The position numbers and the translations under genes are program-made. A DNA stretch of 42,482 nucleotides, from positions 1 to 42,482 of the forward strand of contig CAZUXY010000044.1 in the NCBI GenBank assembly GCA_964624235.1, written 5' to 3'. Below the pieces are notes generated by a model. It was given only the letters and a program-made list of their open reading frames with translations, made no database searches and was not told where the DNA came from. This stretch comes from CAZUXY01 sp964624235 (GTDB lineage Bacteria; Spirochaetota; UBA4802; UBA5368). This document shows, piece after piece, positions 33,714 through 42,400 of this stretch (its first letter is position 1; the number at the start of each line of letters is the position of its first letter).

Positions 33714-36686
33714 CTACACCTCCCTCCTTATATCTACCAGGAACGCCTTGTACTCGGGTATCATGGTATTGGCATCACCGATGTGAGGGGTGAGCTGGTT
33801 GCAGCTATCGCCCGACACGCCGCAACCATGACCGAAATGCCAGATCATACCCACCATTTCAACGGTCTTCCCGTTAATCTTCCATGGCTGTACCCTGTCG
33901 GTGACCAGAGCGTACGCGCTGATACTGCCGCGCGCATTGAATATATTCACCCTGTCCCCATGCTTGATGCCCTTCGCCTTTGCAAGGGTCGGGCTGATCT
34001 CGCAGAACATATCCGGCACCAGTTCCGAAAGCCAGGTCAGGTTTCTCGTCATTGCGCCTGCCTGCCAGTGTTCGACCACACGATAGGAAGTGGCTACATA
34101 GGGATACCTTCCGACATCGCCGAATTCTCCCTTTACAGTGTCAAGGATAACGGTCGCAGGATTAAGTTTTTGGGAATTGATTATGTTGACCGTGGGACTT
34201 TCCATCGGCTCATAATGCTCGGGGAAGGGCCCGTCGGAAAGCGATGTTGAAAACAGTCTCCCCACCCCTTCTGTGTTCATGATAAAGGGATTCTTCTTGT
34301 TCGGTCCGGCCGTCGGTCCGCCATCGATTATATCACCTTTCCATTTGCTTCCCGTCCATTTTACGACCGGTCTCCCGGGATCCCATGGACGGCCCTTGCG
34401 GTCCACACTGGCCCTGTTGTAGATAATACGCCGGTTCACCGGCCAGCACCATGACCACTCAGGATACATTCCCAGTTTGTTTGACATATCCCTGGAGCCG
34501 CGCCGTGCCATCATGTTCCCTTCTTCGACATATGACCCGCAATAAATCCAGTTGCCCGAGCAGGTGGACCCGTCATCCTTCAGTTTCACAAAGCTTCCGA
34601 GCTGCTTCCTGGTTTTCCAACTATATCCGTTGATCTCCTTCGCAACTTGATGCGGATCAGGTTCATGCTCTCCCGCATGTGTATAGTTCCAGTTTGCCTT
34701 GACTATCGGATCCGGGAATTTCCCTCCCTCCTTGATATACAGGGATTTCACTTCTTTGTAAATCAGGTCTATGATTTCCAAATCTGATTTGGCCATCCCC
34801 GGCGGGTTGACCGCTTTGTAGCGCCACTGGGCCCAGCGGCCGGAGTTCGAAACGCTCCCCTCCTTCTCGACCGATGAGGCCGCCGGAAGCAGAAAAACCT
34901 CGGTCTTGATCCCGGCCGGATCGGTCTTAGGCCGTTTCCAGAAGATCGAAGAGTCTGTCTCCCACAGGTCCACGGCCACCAGCCAGTCAAGTTTCTCCAG
35001 CGCTTTCGCTTCTCTATTGGCGTCAGGCCCGCCCACAACAGGGTTCGTTCCCATGAAGACAGCCCCTTTGATTATCCCCTTGTACATGTCTTCGAAGAGC
35101 ACTATATGGGGTGTCGGTTTGCTCGATTTGGGCAGCCAGTCATAACAGAAATCGTTCTCCTTTTTCGCCGCATCGCCATACCACGCCTTCAGCATGCTTA
35201 CCAGATACTTGGAGCGGTTGGACCACCAGTTTATGCTCATGGGATCATTGGACCTGGGCGTGTTCGCCTTTATATATGCTTCCAGGTTGGGATGCTTCTG
35301 GGTGACGGGAATCGGCAGGTAACCTGGAAGTATATGGAACAGCAGGGCATGATCGGTTGATCCCTGTACGTTTGACTCACCCCTGAGCGCATTAATGCCT
35401 CCCCCGGCCATACCCATATTTCCCATGAGCAGCTGGATAACGGCGAACGCTCTCACATTCTGGGTGCCTACCGTGTGCTGCGTGGTTCCCATGGCATACA
35501 ATATTGTAGCGACCCTGTCGGGTCTGCAGGTAGAGGTAAAGAGTTCGGCCACCTTCATGAAGGTCTCTTTAGGGCAACCGGTCACGGCTTCGACTTTTTC
35601 GGGCGTGTAGCGGGCATAGTGCTTCTTCATGAGCTGGTAGACACAATTGGGATCTTTAAGGGATTTGTCCTGTTTGGGGATACCCTTTTCATCCAACTGG
35701 TACGCCCAGCTTTTCTTGTCGTATTGACGTTTGCCGGCGTTGTAGCCGTTGAAAATCCCGTCCCTGAATCCAAAGGCGGGATCTATCAGATATGCCGCAT
35801 TGGTATACTCGACGACGTACTCTTTCTGGACCCTTTCATTCTGCAGCGCATAGTTTATCATACCCCCCATGAACACAAGGTCCGTACCCGGCCGTATGGA
35901 GGCATAAAGGTCGGACAGCGCCGCGGATCGCGTGAAACGGGGATCCACCACAATGAGTTTTGCCCCTCTATCTTCCTTCGCTTTCTGTACCCATTTGAAG
36001 GAAATGGGATGATTCTCAGCGGCATTGCTACCCATTATCAGTACAACATCGGAATTCTTGATATCAATCCAGTGGTTGGTCATGGCCCCACGACCATAGG
36101 TTGCCGCCAGACCGGCGACAGTCGCGCTGTGTCAAATACGGGCCTGATGCTCCAGGTACGTTATTCCAAGCATTCTGGCGAATTTGGACCAGATATAACA
36201 TTCTTCGTTGTCCAGGGCCGCTCCTCCAAGACCCGCAAGCCCCATGGATTTATTTACGGTCACTCCGTTTTCCTTTTCCACAAAGGTGGCATCCCTGGTA
36301 TCCTTGATCCTGCGAGCTATCATCCCGATGGCCTGGTTCCAGGATATTTCCTCCCATTGGGTCGCATACGGTTTACGATACCTGACCTTAGTCAATCTGC
36401 GTTCATTTACCGCTATCTGGTAAAGAGCGGCGCCTTTCGAACACAGCGATCCCCTGTTGATAGGGTGATCGGGGTCCCCCTCGACATTAACAACCTTACC
36501 GCCCCTCGTCGACACTATCAAACCGCAGCCGACACCGCAATATGGACAAATAGTGGTACTGATTTTTGTGCCTTTCAGCTTATCGGGCGCTCCTTTACAC
36601 CCGGTGAGGAAAGTGACACCACCGAAGAAACTGCCTGCTGCCGTTACACTGGACAACTTAATAAAATCCCTTCTGGTTACGGACAT
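33714..36686 (-). CDS. fdnG: Selenocysteine-containing formate dehydrogenase alpha subunit
   Basis: A 990-residue molybdopterin/W-bis-PGD enzyme, read as one protein through an in-frame UGA at 36132-36134 (codon 185). The flanks EHQARI-U-HSATVAGLAATYGRGAMTNHW match the selenocysteine site of FdnG-like enzymes. The N-terminus has a Tat signal (RRDFIK) and a lipobox-like LTGC (Cys30). The [4Fe-4S] ligands are Cys47, Cys50, Cys54 and Cys82. The remaining domains show NHWIDIKNSDVVLIMGSNAAENHP, GMAGGGINALRGESNVQG and the C-terminal NIFNARG barrel. It oxidises formate to CO2. AGGAGGG precedes the ATG. E. coli FdnG is similar in length (about 1015). Confidence 0.93.
36102..36134 (-). promoter_or_regulatory. 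Selenocysteine codon with bSECIS-like hairpin
   Basis: The UGA is at 36132-36134 on the minus strand. After 11 bases, UGUCGCC (36120-36114) pairs with GGCGGCA (36108-36102) around the loop GGUCU (36113-36109). A 7-bp stem with a GGUCU-type apical loop soon after UGA is the signature of bacterial SECIS elements that recruit SelB (E. coli fdhF/fdnG also have GGUCU). It decides Sec insertion rather than termination. Confidence 0.85.
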
Positions 36687-37381
36687 AAAAACCCTCCTGC
36701 CATAGTTTTATTTCAGCATTAGTGGTAACGGTTGATGCTTTATTTTTCGAAACGGGTGTTTTGAAAAGGAAGGAAGTTCACTGTCGAAGAACAAACGAAC
36801 CGTATGGCGAAAAACCGGCCTGGTCTGGACTGCGCAGCACCTGCTGATCAGGAAGACACTTCGTACCCGCATTCGGGAACCCCGCTGTCAGAAAGATGTT
36901 CTTCCACAACACGAACCGGACCCGTTATTCCCGTAATCAGTACATATTCAGGATCCGGGAATCACGGCCCGCTTCTCTTCTTCCCAAACAAGGGGGGCAG
37001 AAGGATTTCTCTTTCTGCCTGCGGTTATGTGCCTTTCTTCCGATCAGGCGCGCTAACTCGAAGGTTATTTTATTTCTTCTTTTTTAGTAAACTATATGTC
37101 AATGAATTTTTTATTAAAATATTTGGTGATTTACCGCACCGCATACACAATTTCAGGAATTCTGCTCTTACCACGCCGACATCGGAAAGCACCTTTTATT
37201 TCTATAAATAAACTTGACAGAAGCCGAATAGTGTACTTCTGATAACGCAATCGGTTCTTTCTGAAAGAAACAACTATCGCATTTTCAGATTTTAAGCCCT
37301 GTAAAGCGGTATCTAAATATAAATATCTGATCCTGGTCCCAATCCAGACCTTAATAATTCTACTTTGGTGTTATCGACCTC
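36687..37381. other. Gap of 695 bases upstream of the formate dehydrogenase operon
   Basis: No convincing gene is present; open frames here are low-complexity and lack ribosome sites. It holds the ribosome site of the formate dehydrogenase, an inverted repeat ATTCCCG (36927-36933) with CGGGAAT (36956-36962), a second GGCAGAA (36996-37002) with TTCTGCC (37013-37019), and TTGACA at 37214-37219 upstream of the methylase gene without a clear -10. The 37030-37140 part is strongly A+T-rich. Confidence 0.45.
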
Positions 37382-38068
37382 ATGGCGAAACCACCTCTAC
37401 GATTACAGACCACCACTCTCTGGGAATATCCCTCCCAGAATTACGGTAAGGGCATACAGGGAGACCAGGGATACCCCGGCGCAACCCCATCGTACATAAT
37501 CTGGAACCTGCTCCAGCGGTACACCCGAAAGGGACATCTGGTGGTCGATCCCATGTGCGGAAGCGGCACGACGATCGACGTGTGCAAAGACCTTAAAAGG
37601 CGATATCTGGGATATGATATCAATCCGGTGAGAAAAGACATCTTCAGGGCCGACGCGCGTAAACTGCCTCTGGAAGATAAAAAGGCCGATTTTATTTTCG
37701 TAGACCCTCCGTACGGTGATAACATACATTATTCAGATGAAAAAGACTGCATCGGCAGGTTCGCCGCGCAGGATCCGGAGTATTTCAAACGAATGGAGTC
37801 AGCGATTAAGGAGATGAGCCGCATTCTGCGTCCCAGACGTTATATGGCACTGTATGTATGCGACTACTTCAATGCAAAAAAGGGATTTGTCCCTATCGGC
37901 CACAGGCTGTTCAGCATACTCTGTACACATTTTGTTCCCATCGATATCGTAGCAGTGATCCGTCATAACAAGATGCTCGAAATGGGTAATTATCACAGGG
38001 CCGCCGAGGAAGGGAACTTTTTTCTGAGGGGCTTCAACTATCTTTTCATAATGAAGAAAGAGGCATAA
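37382..38068 (+). CDS. DNA methylase-fold protein (N4/N6 type), no target-recognition domain
   Basis: A 228-residue SAM-dependent methyltransferase. The SAM-binding motif DPMCGSGTT starts at residue 56, and the catalytic motif DPPYGDN starts at 108. The order X-I-IV is the gamma-type order, although the motifs resemble the N4/N6 modification methylases. The region after DPPY is short, with no target-recognition domain. No restriction enzyme is adjacent. The conserved flanks TPSYIIWNLLQRYTRKGHLVVDP and HYSDEKDCIG are widespread among anaerobes, so the substrate may be DNA or structured RNA. It overlaps no gene; the next starts two bases after the stop. Confidence 0.75.
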   Translation: MAKPPLRLQTTTLWEYPSQNYGKGIQGDQGYPGATPSYIIWNLLQRYTRKGHLVVDPMCGSGTTIDVCKDLKRRYLGYDINPVRKDIFRADARKLPLEDKKADFIFVDPPYGDNIHYSDEKDCIGRFAAQDPEYFKRMESAIKEMSRILRPRRYMALYVCDYFNAKKGFVPIGHRLFSILCTHFVPIDIVAVIRHNKMLEMGNYHRAAEEGNFFLRGFNYLFIMKKEA

Positions 38069-38070
38069 CA

Positions 38071-39006
38071 ATGTTTCAACCTGTTTCAGACCACGTTGGA
38101 AAGATCATCGTCGTTGACGACGATCCGAACGTAGGAAAGCTGATCGCCCGCCTTCTCGAGAAGAAAGGTCATGAGGTGACCATACTCCTCAGCGGTGAGG
38201 AGGCGCTGAAAACGATTAGTGAAGAAAAATTCGATATCGTAATCACCGATATCAAGCTCCCCGGTATGGATGGCATGACGGTGCTTGAAAAAATAAAAAG
38301 AATCAGTATGGATATCGACGTCATAATGATTACCGGATACGGCTCCATCGAATCGGCGGTTTCATTCATGAAAGCCGGCGCCCTGGACTACATCAGCAAG
38401 CCCATAAACAATGAACACCTGGAAATAGTCATTCAAAAGGCCGTTGAAAGAAAGGAGCTCATCAAAGCCGCACGGGAGAGGGATATCTATTTGAAAATGT
38501 CACTGACCGATGCGCTTACCGGGCTTTTCAACTACAAGTATTTTCACGAACATCTCGATCGGGAACTCTATCAGTGCCGGCGCGCGGAACAGGTACTTTC
38601 GGTCATGATACTGGATATCGATGATTTTAAAAAGGTAAACGACCGTTACGGCCATCAGTCAGGTGACAGGGTTCTTCAGCAGATTTCATCCAACCTCATT
38701 AAAGCATGCCGGTGCCATGACACCATTGCCCGTTACGGCGGAGAGGAGTTCGGCATCATTCTGCCCGATACCGATATGCAAAGAGCTGAAATCGTCGCTG
38801 AACGAGTACTGGACATTGTAAAAAACGGTGTGTATTCAACTGTCGATCATCCTATTACCATATCAATCGGTATCGCAAACTGCCCGTACCATTCATGCGA
38901 TAAGGACGAACTCATCAAGCTGGCCGACAAGGCCCTTTACTACAGTAAAACAACGGGTAAAGACCGGCAGACCGTCTATACCGATGATTTCGGTCGTAGA
39001 CAATAA
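38071..39006 (+). CDS. Response regulator with GGDEF diguanylate cyclase domain
   Basis: A 311-residue PleD/WspR-type protein. The receiver domain (about 10-125) has the acidic DDD pair, the phospho-acceptor Asp60 in VITDIKLPGMDG, Thr in MITGYGS and Lys in ISKPIN. The GGDEF domain (about 145-300) has GGEEF at 223-227 and, five residues before, RCHD, an RxxD I-site for product inhibition. It should make c-di-GMP when phosphorylated. No histidine kinase is in the window. It is two bases behind the methylase gene. Confidence 0.9.
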   Translation: MFQPVSDHVGKIIVVDDDPNVGKLIARLLEKKGHEVTILLSGEEALKTISEEKFDIVITDIKLPGMDGMTVLEKIKRISMDIDVIMITGYGSIESAVSFMKAGALDYISKPINNEHLEIVIQKAVERKELIKAARERDIYLKMSLTDALTGLFNYKYFHEHLDRELYQCRRAEQVLSVMILDIDDFKKVNDRYGHQSGDRVLQQISSNLIKACRCHDTIARYGGEEFGIILPDTDMQRAEIVAERVLDIVKNGVYSTVDHPITISIGIANCPYHSCDKDELIKLADKALYYSKTTGKDRQTVYTDDFGRRQ

Positions 39007-39018
39007 TTCATTGTCGGG

Positions 39019-39037
39019 CACCGGGTCACCCGTCTTT
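39019..39037. terminator. Possible short terminator between convergent genes
   Basis: CGGG (39022-39025) pairs with CCCG (39029-39032) around TCA, followed by TCTTT. The stem is short and the T-run is interrupted, so this is only a candidate for the end of the response-regulator gene. Confidence 0.3.
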
Positions 39038-40122
39038 CAGCGGGTCACTCCGCTTCTGTCGTACTCATCAAGTATCTTGTAAATTTCCCAGAAAGAATAA
39101 AAGAGGGTAAGCAGGATTGGGCCGACTACAATACCCGGAAGATTAAACGCCTGTAGACTGCCTAAAAGAAGAAAGAAAAAAAGCAGCGGGTGAAAATGCA
39201 GACGGTCACCGAATACGATGGGTTTAACGACATTTTCCAGCACCAGATACCATACCAGGCACCACCCTCCGAGAAACATGGCGTTGAAATACTCCCCGAT
39301 TATCAGGTGATACACGACGGCAGGGAGCCATACTATTGATGTACCGATTACGGGAATCAGGGACAGGACCGCGGAAATACTTCCCCACAGCAGGGCCGTT
39401 TTCAGACCTATGATAAAAAAACCCAGCCCCACCATCGAGCCCTGAAGCGCCATTATAAGTACATTCCCGGCAAGCAGTACCTTGATCACCTCATTGAGAC
39501 GGTTAAAGATGTCCTGCTCTATGTCATCAGGAAACGGAAGGATCTTATACAGGAAGGCCATAAACTGCTTTCCCTCGCAGAAAAGAAAAAAAAGTATCAG
39601 CATCATAAAGAAAAAATTCACTATGAATTTTATCGAAAAGGTCATCAGCCCGGTCAGATTGGAAAATATCGAGAGCGATAACTCCTGCAGCGTCTCTGTC
39701 GCACTCTGAACCAGTTCACCCTCGGTGATATTAAGAAATCCATAAATATTGTGGATAAGTGGGCTCCGATGGATAAATTCAATTATTACAGCTGAATTGA
39801 ACTTTTTACTGATAAACTGATAAAACTCGTAGCTTTGATTTGCAAGGGCAAGCAGCAGCAGAAACAGGGGCAGCAACACCATGATCAATAAAATAAAAAC
39901 CATGATTGAGGAACTGATGGAACGTTTTTTAACATATCGGAAGAGGAACTCGTTGATCGGGTTCAGTCCCAGGAAGAATATGACAGCGAAAATAAACGGC
40001 CAGAAGTAATACCTGAAAATATACCCGAGGGCAAGAATTATGGCCAGGAACAGGATCAGAAAAAATATTTTTATTTTTCTATTTTGCTGCAGGGCTATAT
40101 ATGCGTTTTTCTGATCGATCAT
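39037..40122 (-). CDS. AI-2E family transporter (PerM-type permease)
   Basis: A 361-residue membrane protein with the family layout. Two early helix pairs come first (IFFLILFLAIILALGYIFRYYFWPFIFAVIFFLGLNPINEFLF). A central soluble amphipathic part follows, then helices containing GLGFFIIGLKTALLWGSISAVLSLIPVIGTSIVWLPAVVYHLI and VLENVVKPIVFGDRLHFHPLLFFFLLLGSLQAFNLPGIVVGPILLTL. Such proteins transport small organic molecules or ions; the AI-2 link is only a family name. ATG 40122 is preferred over 40149 because AGGA lies upstream. It is convergent with the diguanylate cyclase gene. Confidence 0.88.
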   Translation of the reverse strand: MIDQKNAYIALQQNRKIKIFFLILFLAIILALGYIFRYYFWPFIFAVIFFLGLNPINEFLFRYVKKRSISSSIMVFILLIMVLLPLFLLLLALANQSYEFYQFISKKFNSAVIIEFIHRSPLIHNIYGFLNITEGELVQSATETLQELSLSIFSNLTGLMTFSIKFIVNFFFMMLILFFLFCEGKQFMAFLYKILPFPDDIEQDIFNRLNEVIKVLLAGNVLIMALQGSMVGLGFFIIGLKTALLWGSISAVLSLIPVIGTSIVWLPAVVYHLIIGEYFNAMFLGGWCLVWYLVLENVVKPIVFGDRLHFHPLLFFFLLLGSLQAFNLPGIVVGPILLTLFYSFWEIYKILDEYDRSGVTR

Positions 40123-40135
40123 ACCAAATCCTGAA

Positions 40136-40157
40136 CAGCATGGACGCATCCATGCTG
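40136..40157. repeat. Perfect inverted repeat upstream of the AI-2E gene
   Basis: Arms CAGCATGGA (40136-40144) and TCCATGCTG (40149-40157) around a four-base loop. It lies just upstream of the ribosome site of the permease gene and overlaps the alternative start. No T-run follows, so it may be a leader hairpin affecting translation. Confidence 0.5.
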
Positions 40158-40182
40158 CTGAAAGTCGGGCTCAATGACGAAG

Positions 40183-40347
40183 CTACTTTGTGAGATAATG
40201 TGATAAATCCGTAGCGATTTTGTTTATCGCATGATCCATATAGGATTCATCAGAAATTCTTTTTCGGTACTCCTCGATCTTGAGTTGATTACTCCCGATT
40301 TTCCCTGTCTTTATCTCACGCTCATCCTTGTTCATGAGACTTTTCAT
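40183..40347 (-). CDS. Small protein, FlgM-like (anti-sigma-28 type)
   Basis: A 54-residue protein from ATG 40347 with AAGGGG upstream. The C-terminal part KIEEYRKRISDESYMDHAINKIATDLSHYL resembles the sigma-binding helices of FlgM (pattern K-x-E-x-x-[KR]-x-[KR]-I, [ED]xY, I/V-A-x-x-L). It also fits other small regulators. The flagellum-linked neighbourhood (FlhB-like, HD-GYP) agrees. It is too short for a secure family call. An upstream start at 40395 would add 16 residues. Confidence 0.45.
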   Translation of the reverse strand: MKSLMNKDEREIKTGKIGSNQLKIEEYRKRISDESYMDHAINKIATDLSHYLTK

Positions 40348-40463
40348 GGCATACCCCTTGTTGAAGGCCCCTGTTCCTCCATGAACAGAATACACAGGCC
40401 TTCATTTTATTCTCGGCGGAGAGTTGAGATAACTTGAGCTTTTTTTGAAAAACGAGGGAAATT

Positions 40464-40826
40464 CTATCGGATGATATCCTCTACCCAGTCGATCCTGCCG
40501 TTTTGTACGGCTATGAGGTCAAACCTGCATACCGTATCCCGGCCGCAGATTTCCTGATGGGTACTGATATACTGGTGGGCAATTTTTTTCAGGGTGTTCT
40601 TTTTGCCGCCGCTGATCGAATACAGCGGGCCGCCGAACGCATCACCACTTCTGGATTTAACCTCAAAGAACACCAGGTAATCGTTTTTACGCGCTATTAT
40701 GTCGATTTCGCCGTTGCGTGAATAACGGTAATTCTGTTCCAGTATTTCAAAACCTTTATCGCGTAAATACTCAGCGGCGAGGTTCTCGCCATAATTGCCG
40801 ATTTCCTTGTTGTTGATCATGATCAT
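40464..40826 (-). CDS. yraN: YraN family (UPF0102) endonuclease-fold protein
   Basis: A 120-residue protein. The conserved pattern is GNYGENLAAEYLRDKGFEILEQNYR...GEIDIIARKNDYLVFFEVKSRS, with GEIDIIA and EVK as the PD-(D/E)XK nuclease core (Asp and Glu/Lys present). It continues KIAHQYISTH and CRFDLIAV. YraN usually lies near rnhB and, in many bacteria, near flagellar and HD genes. The biochemical role is poorly defined; DNA binding or processing is inferred from the fold. Confidence 0.9.
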   Translation of the reverse strand: MIMINNKEIGNYGENLAAEYLRDKGFEILEQNYRYSRNGEIDIIARKNDYLVFFEVKSRSGDAFGGPLYSISGGKKNTLKKIAHQYISTHQEICGRDTVCRFDLIAVQNGRIDWVEDIIR

Positions 40827-40915
40827 AATCGCATTGCCGTTTACAAACTCCTCCGCCTGGAGAGGGACGGTACGGTGATATATTACTGAGTTTCAAACAG
40901 GGGATAGGATCTTTT

Positions 40916-42094
40916 TTACAATACGTCCATGAGGTTCACACCGGCTTCTTTTTCATCGAGCACCTTGCCTACGTAGAGGGCCGTTTCCTCCAGCAGGTTC
41001 ATTATTATCAGATCCTGGATCGGTTTGCGCTCGTTGTCCAGTATCAGTTTTACTATGGGACGGAGGGGGTTTTTAGGTATGGACCCAATGACCAGCCCCA
41101 CACTTTTATCGTTGAGTTCAACCAGCGACCCTATGGGATACACCGACATTTGTGACAGGAATACTCGCAGTATCACCGGATCGAACTTATTGACGCCGCT
41201 CGAAAGCAGGTTTCTCATGGCATGATAGAAGGAAGTTTTTTCACGATAGCTGCGCTCGGAAATCTGGGCCTCATATGTGTCGGCGATAGCGGCAATCCTG
41301 GCATACTCGTCTATCTGGTTGCCCTTGAGTCCTCTCGGATATCCCTTGCCGTCAAACTGTTCATGATGCTGAAGGGTCACCATGGCGCTTTTTTCTTTAA
41401 GTTTCCCCAGTTGCTTTAACAGTTTATATCCATGCAACGGATGGGTCTTGATGAGATTATACTCATGCTCGCTGAGGTTGGATTGCTTGTAGGCAATATA
41501 CGCCGGCATCTTGACCATCCCGGTATCGATCAGAATGGTCCCCATTCCCAGTTCTTTGAGTTTATCGTTGCTGTACTTGAGGCCGATCCCGATAAGAAGC
41601 GCATAAAAGGTAACATTGACCGAATGCGCAACATAATAGGTTTTGCCCTCTTCCAGACCGTAAAGAAAGAGGAATATATTGTTATTCTCTTCCACCAGGT
41701 TTATGATACTTTTAACAACGTTCTCCAGGGATTCCGGCGTGAACATTTCATCGTTTTTGATCGCACTGTAGATGTCTCCCACAACCCGGCACGCTTCTTT
41801 ATGTACCTCTAGAAGGTTTTTACGCTGGGAGAGCAGGTTGGAATACCTGTCAACGATCTTCTTGGCATCAAGTGATATGGTTGCTTCGATTTTCTGAGAA
41901 AACCTGATATCACTCTCACTGGAAACGAGGTTACCGGCGGTTTCAATTTCGGATATACCCCATTTCATGAGACGCTTGATATCGCTTTCCTTTATAGTGA
42001 CATTGGCCCCCACCAGCATATTATTACTGTCGATATACACCGGTTTATCGAAACGCATACCGGGCCGCAGTTCTTCCACAAGGTATTTTTTCAT
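40916..42094 (-). CDS. HD-GYP domain protein with degenerate HD motif
   Basis: A 392-residue protein. Residues 1-60 are an N-terminal domain common in such proteins (MKKYLVEELRPGMRFDKPVYI). The HD-GYP domain (about 125-330) keeps AHSVN, THPLHGY, QHHEQFDGKGYPRG and AIADTYEA. The HD pair itself is Ile189-Asp190 (LIDTGM for the usual HDIGK), so one metal-binding His is missing. It may have reduced phosphodiesterase activity, bind c-di-GMP as a sensor, or use another metal. A C-terminal beta-rich PilZ-like tail (YPIGSLVELNDKSVGLVIGS) follows. Confidence 0.85.
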   Translation of the reverse strand: MKKYLVEELRPGMRFDKPVYIDSNNMLVGANVTIKESDIKRLMKWGISEIETAGNLVSSESDIRFSQKIEATISLDAKKIVDRYSNLLSQRKNLLEVHKEACRVVGDIYSAIKNDEMFTPESLENVVKSIINLVEENNNIFLFLYGLEEGKTYYVAHSVNVTFYALLIGIGLKYSNDKLKELGMGTILIDTGMVKMPAYIAYKQSNLSEHEYNLIKTHPLHGYKLLKQLGKLKEKSAMVTLQHHEQFDGKGYPRGLKGNQIDEYARIAAIADTYEAQISERSYREKTSFYHAMRNLLSSGVNKFDPVILRVFLSQMSVYPIGSLVELNDKSVGLVIGSIPKNPLRPIVKLILDNERKPIQDLIIMNLLEETALYVGKVLDEKEAGVNLMDVL

Positions 42095-42109
42095 CTGAGT
42101 TATTCCAGC

Positions 42110-42400
42110 TTATGTCCGGTTCTCAAGTTTATCCCTGAAGCCGGCATTAATCCTGTAACAATACGCAATCACTTCCGCAACCGCCCTGAACAAATGAGGA
42201 GGAATTTCCGTTCCGGTATCCATTGAAATCAAGGAGTCGGCGAGGTCCGGATCATTGTATACCGGTATATTATATCTTTCGGCAAGAAGAAGCACCTTAT
42301 TTACCAGTTCTCCTCTCGCTTTTGCCACAATTCGCGGGGCTGACCTGTCAGGGGTGTATTCAAGGGCAATGGCCTTTTTCAACGCGCTGATTATGCCCAC
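42110..42400 (-). CDS. FlhB C-terminal-like cytoplasmic protein (YlqH type)
   Basis: A 96-residue protein equivalent to the cytoplasmic part of FlhB/YscU: ALEYTPDRSAPRIVAKARGELVNKVLLLAERYNIPVYNDPDLADSLISMDTGTEIPPHLFRAVAEVIAYCYRI. The autocleavage NPTH motif is not present and there are no membrane helices, as in the COG2257 (YlqH) group. The role is unclear; it may compete with FlhB in flagellar export. GTG 42400 is the start, with GGAGGAG seven bases upstream. It overlaps a further upstream gene by 10 bases. Confidence 0.85.
   Translation of the reverse strand: MGIISALKKAIALEYTPDRSAPRIVAKARGELVNKVLLLAERYNIPVYNDPDLADSLISMDTGTEIPPHLFRAVAEVIAYCYRINAGFRDKLENRT

Noticed and set aside
36132..36134. 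Stop codon splitting the formate dehydrogenase alpha gene, possible pseudogene
   Set aside because: The flanking residues and the SECIS-like hairpin show selenocysteine insertion, and both halves are in the same frame.
35475..36722. Plus-strand open frame of 415 codons
   Set aside because: It is antisense to the formate dehydrogenase alpha subunit, with no family features and no ribosome site.
36804..37211. Open frame of 135 codons in the gap
   Set aside because: Low-complexity composition (Ser/Thr/Phe runs), no ribosome site and no known pattern.
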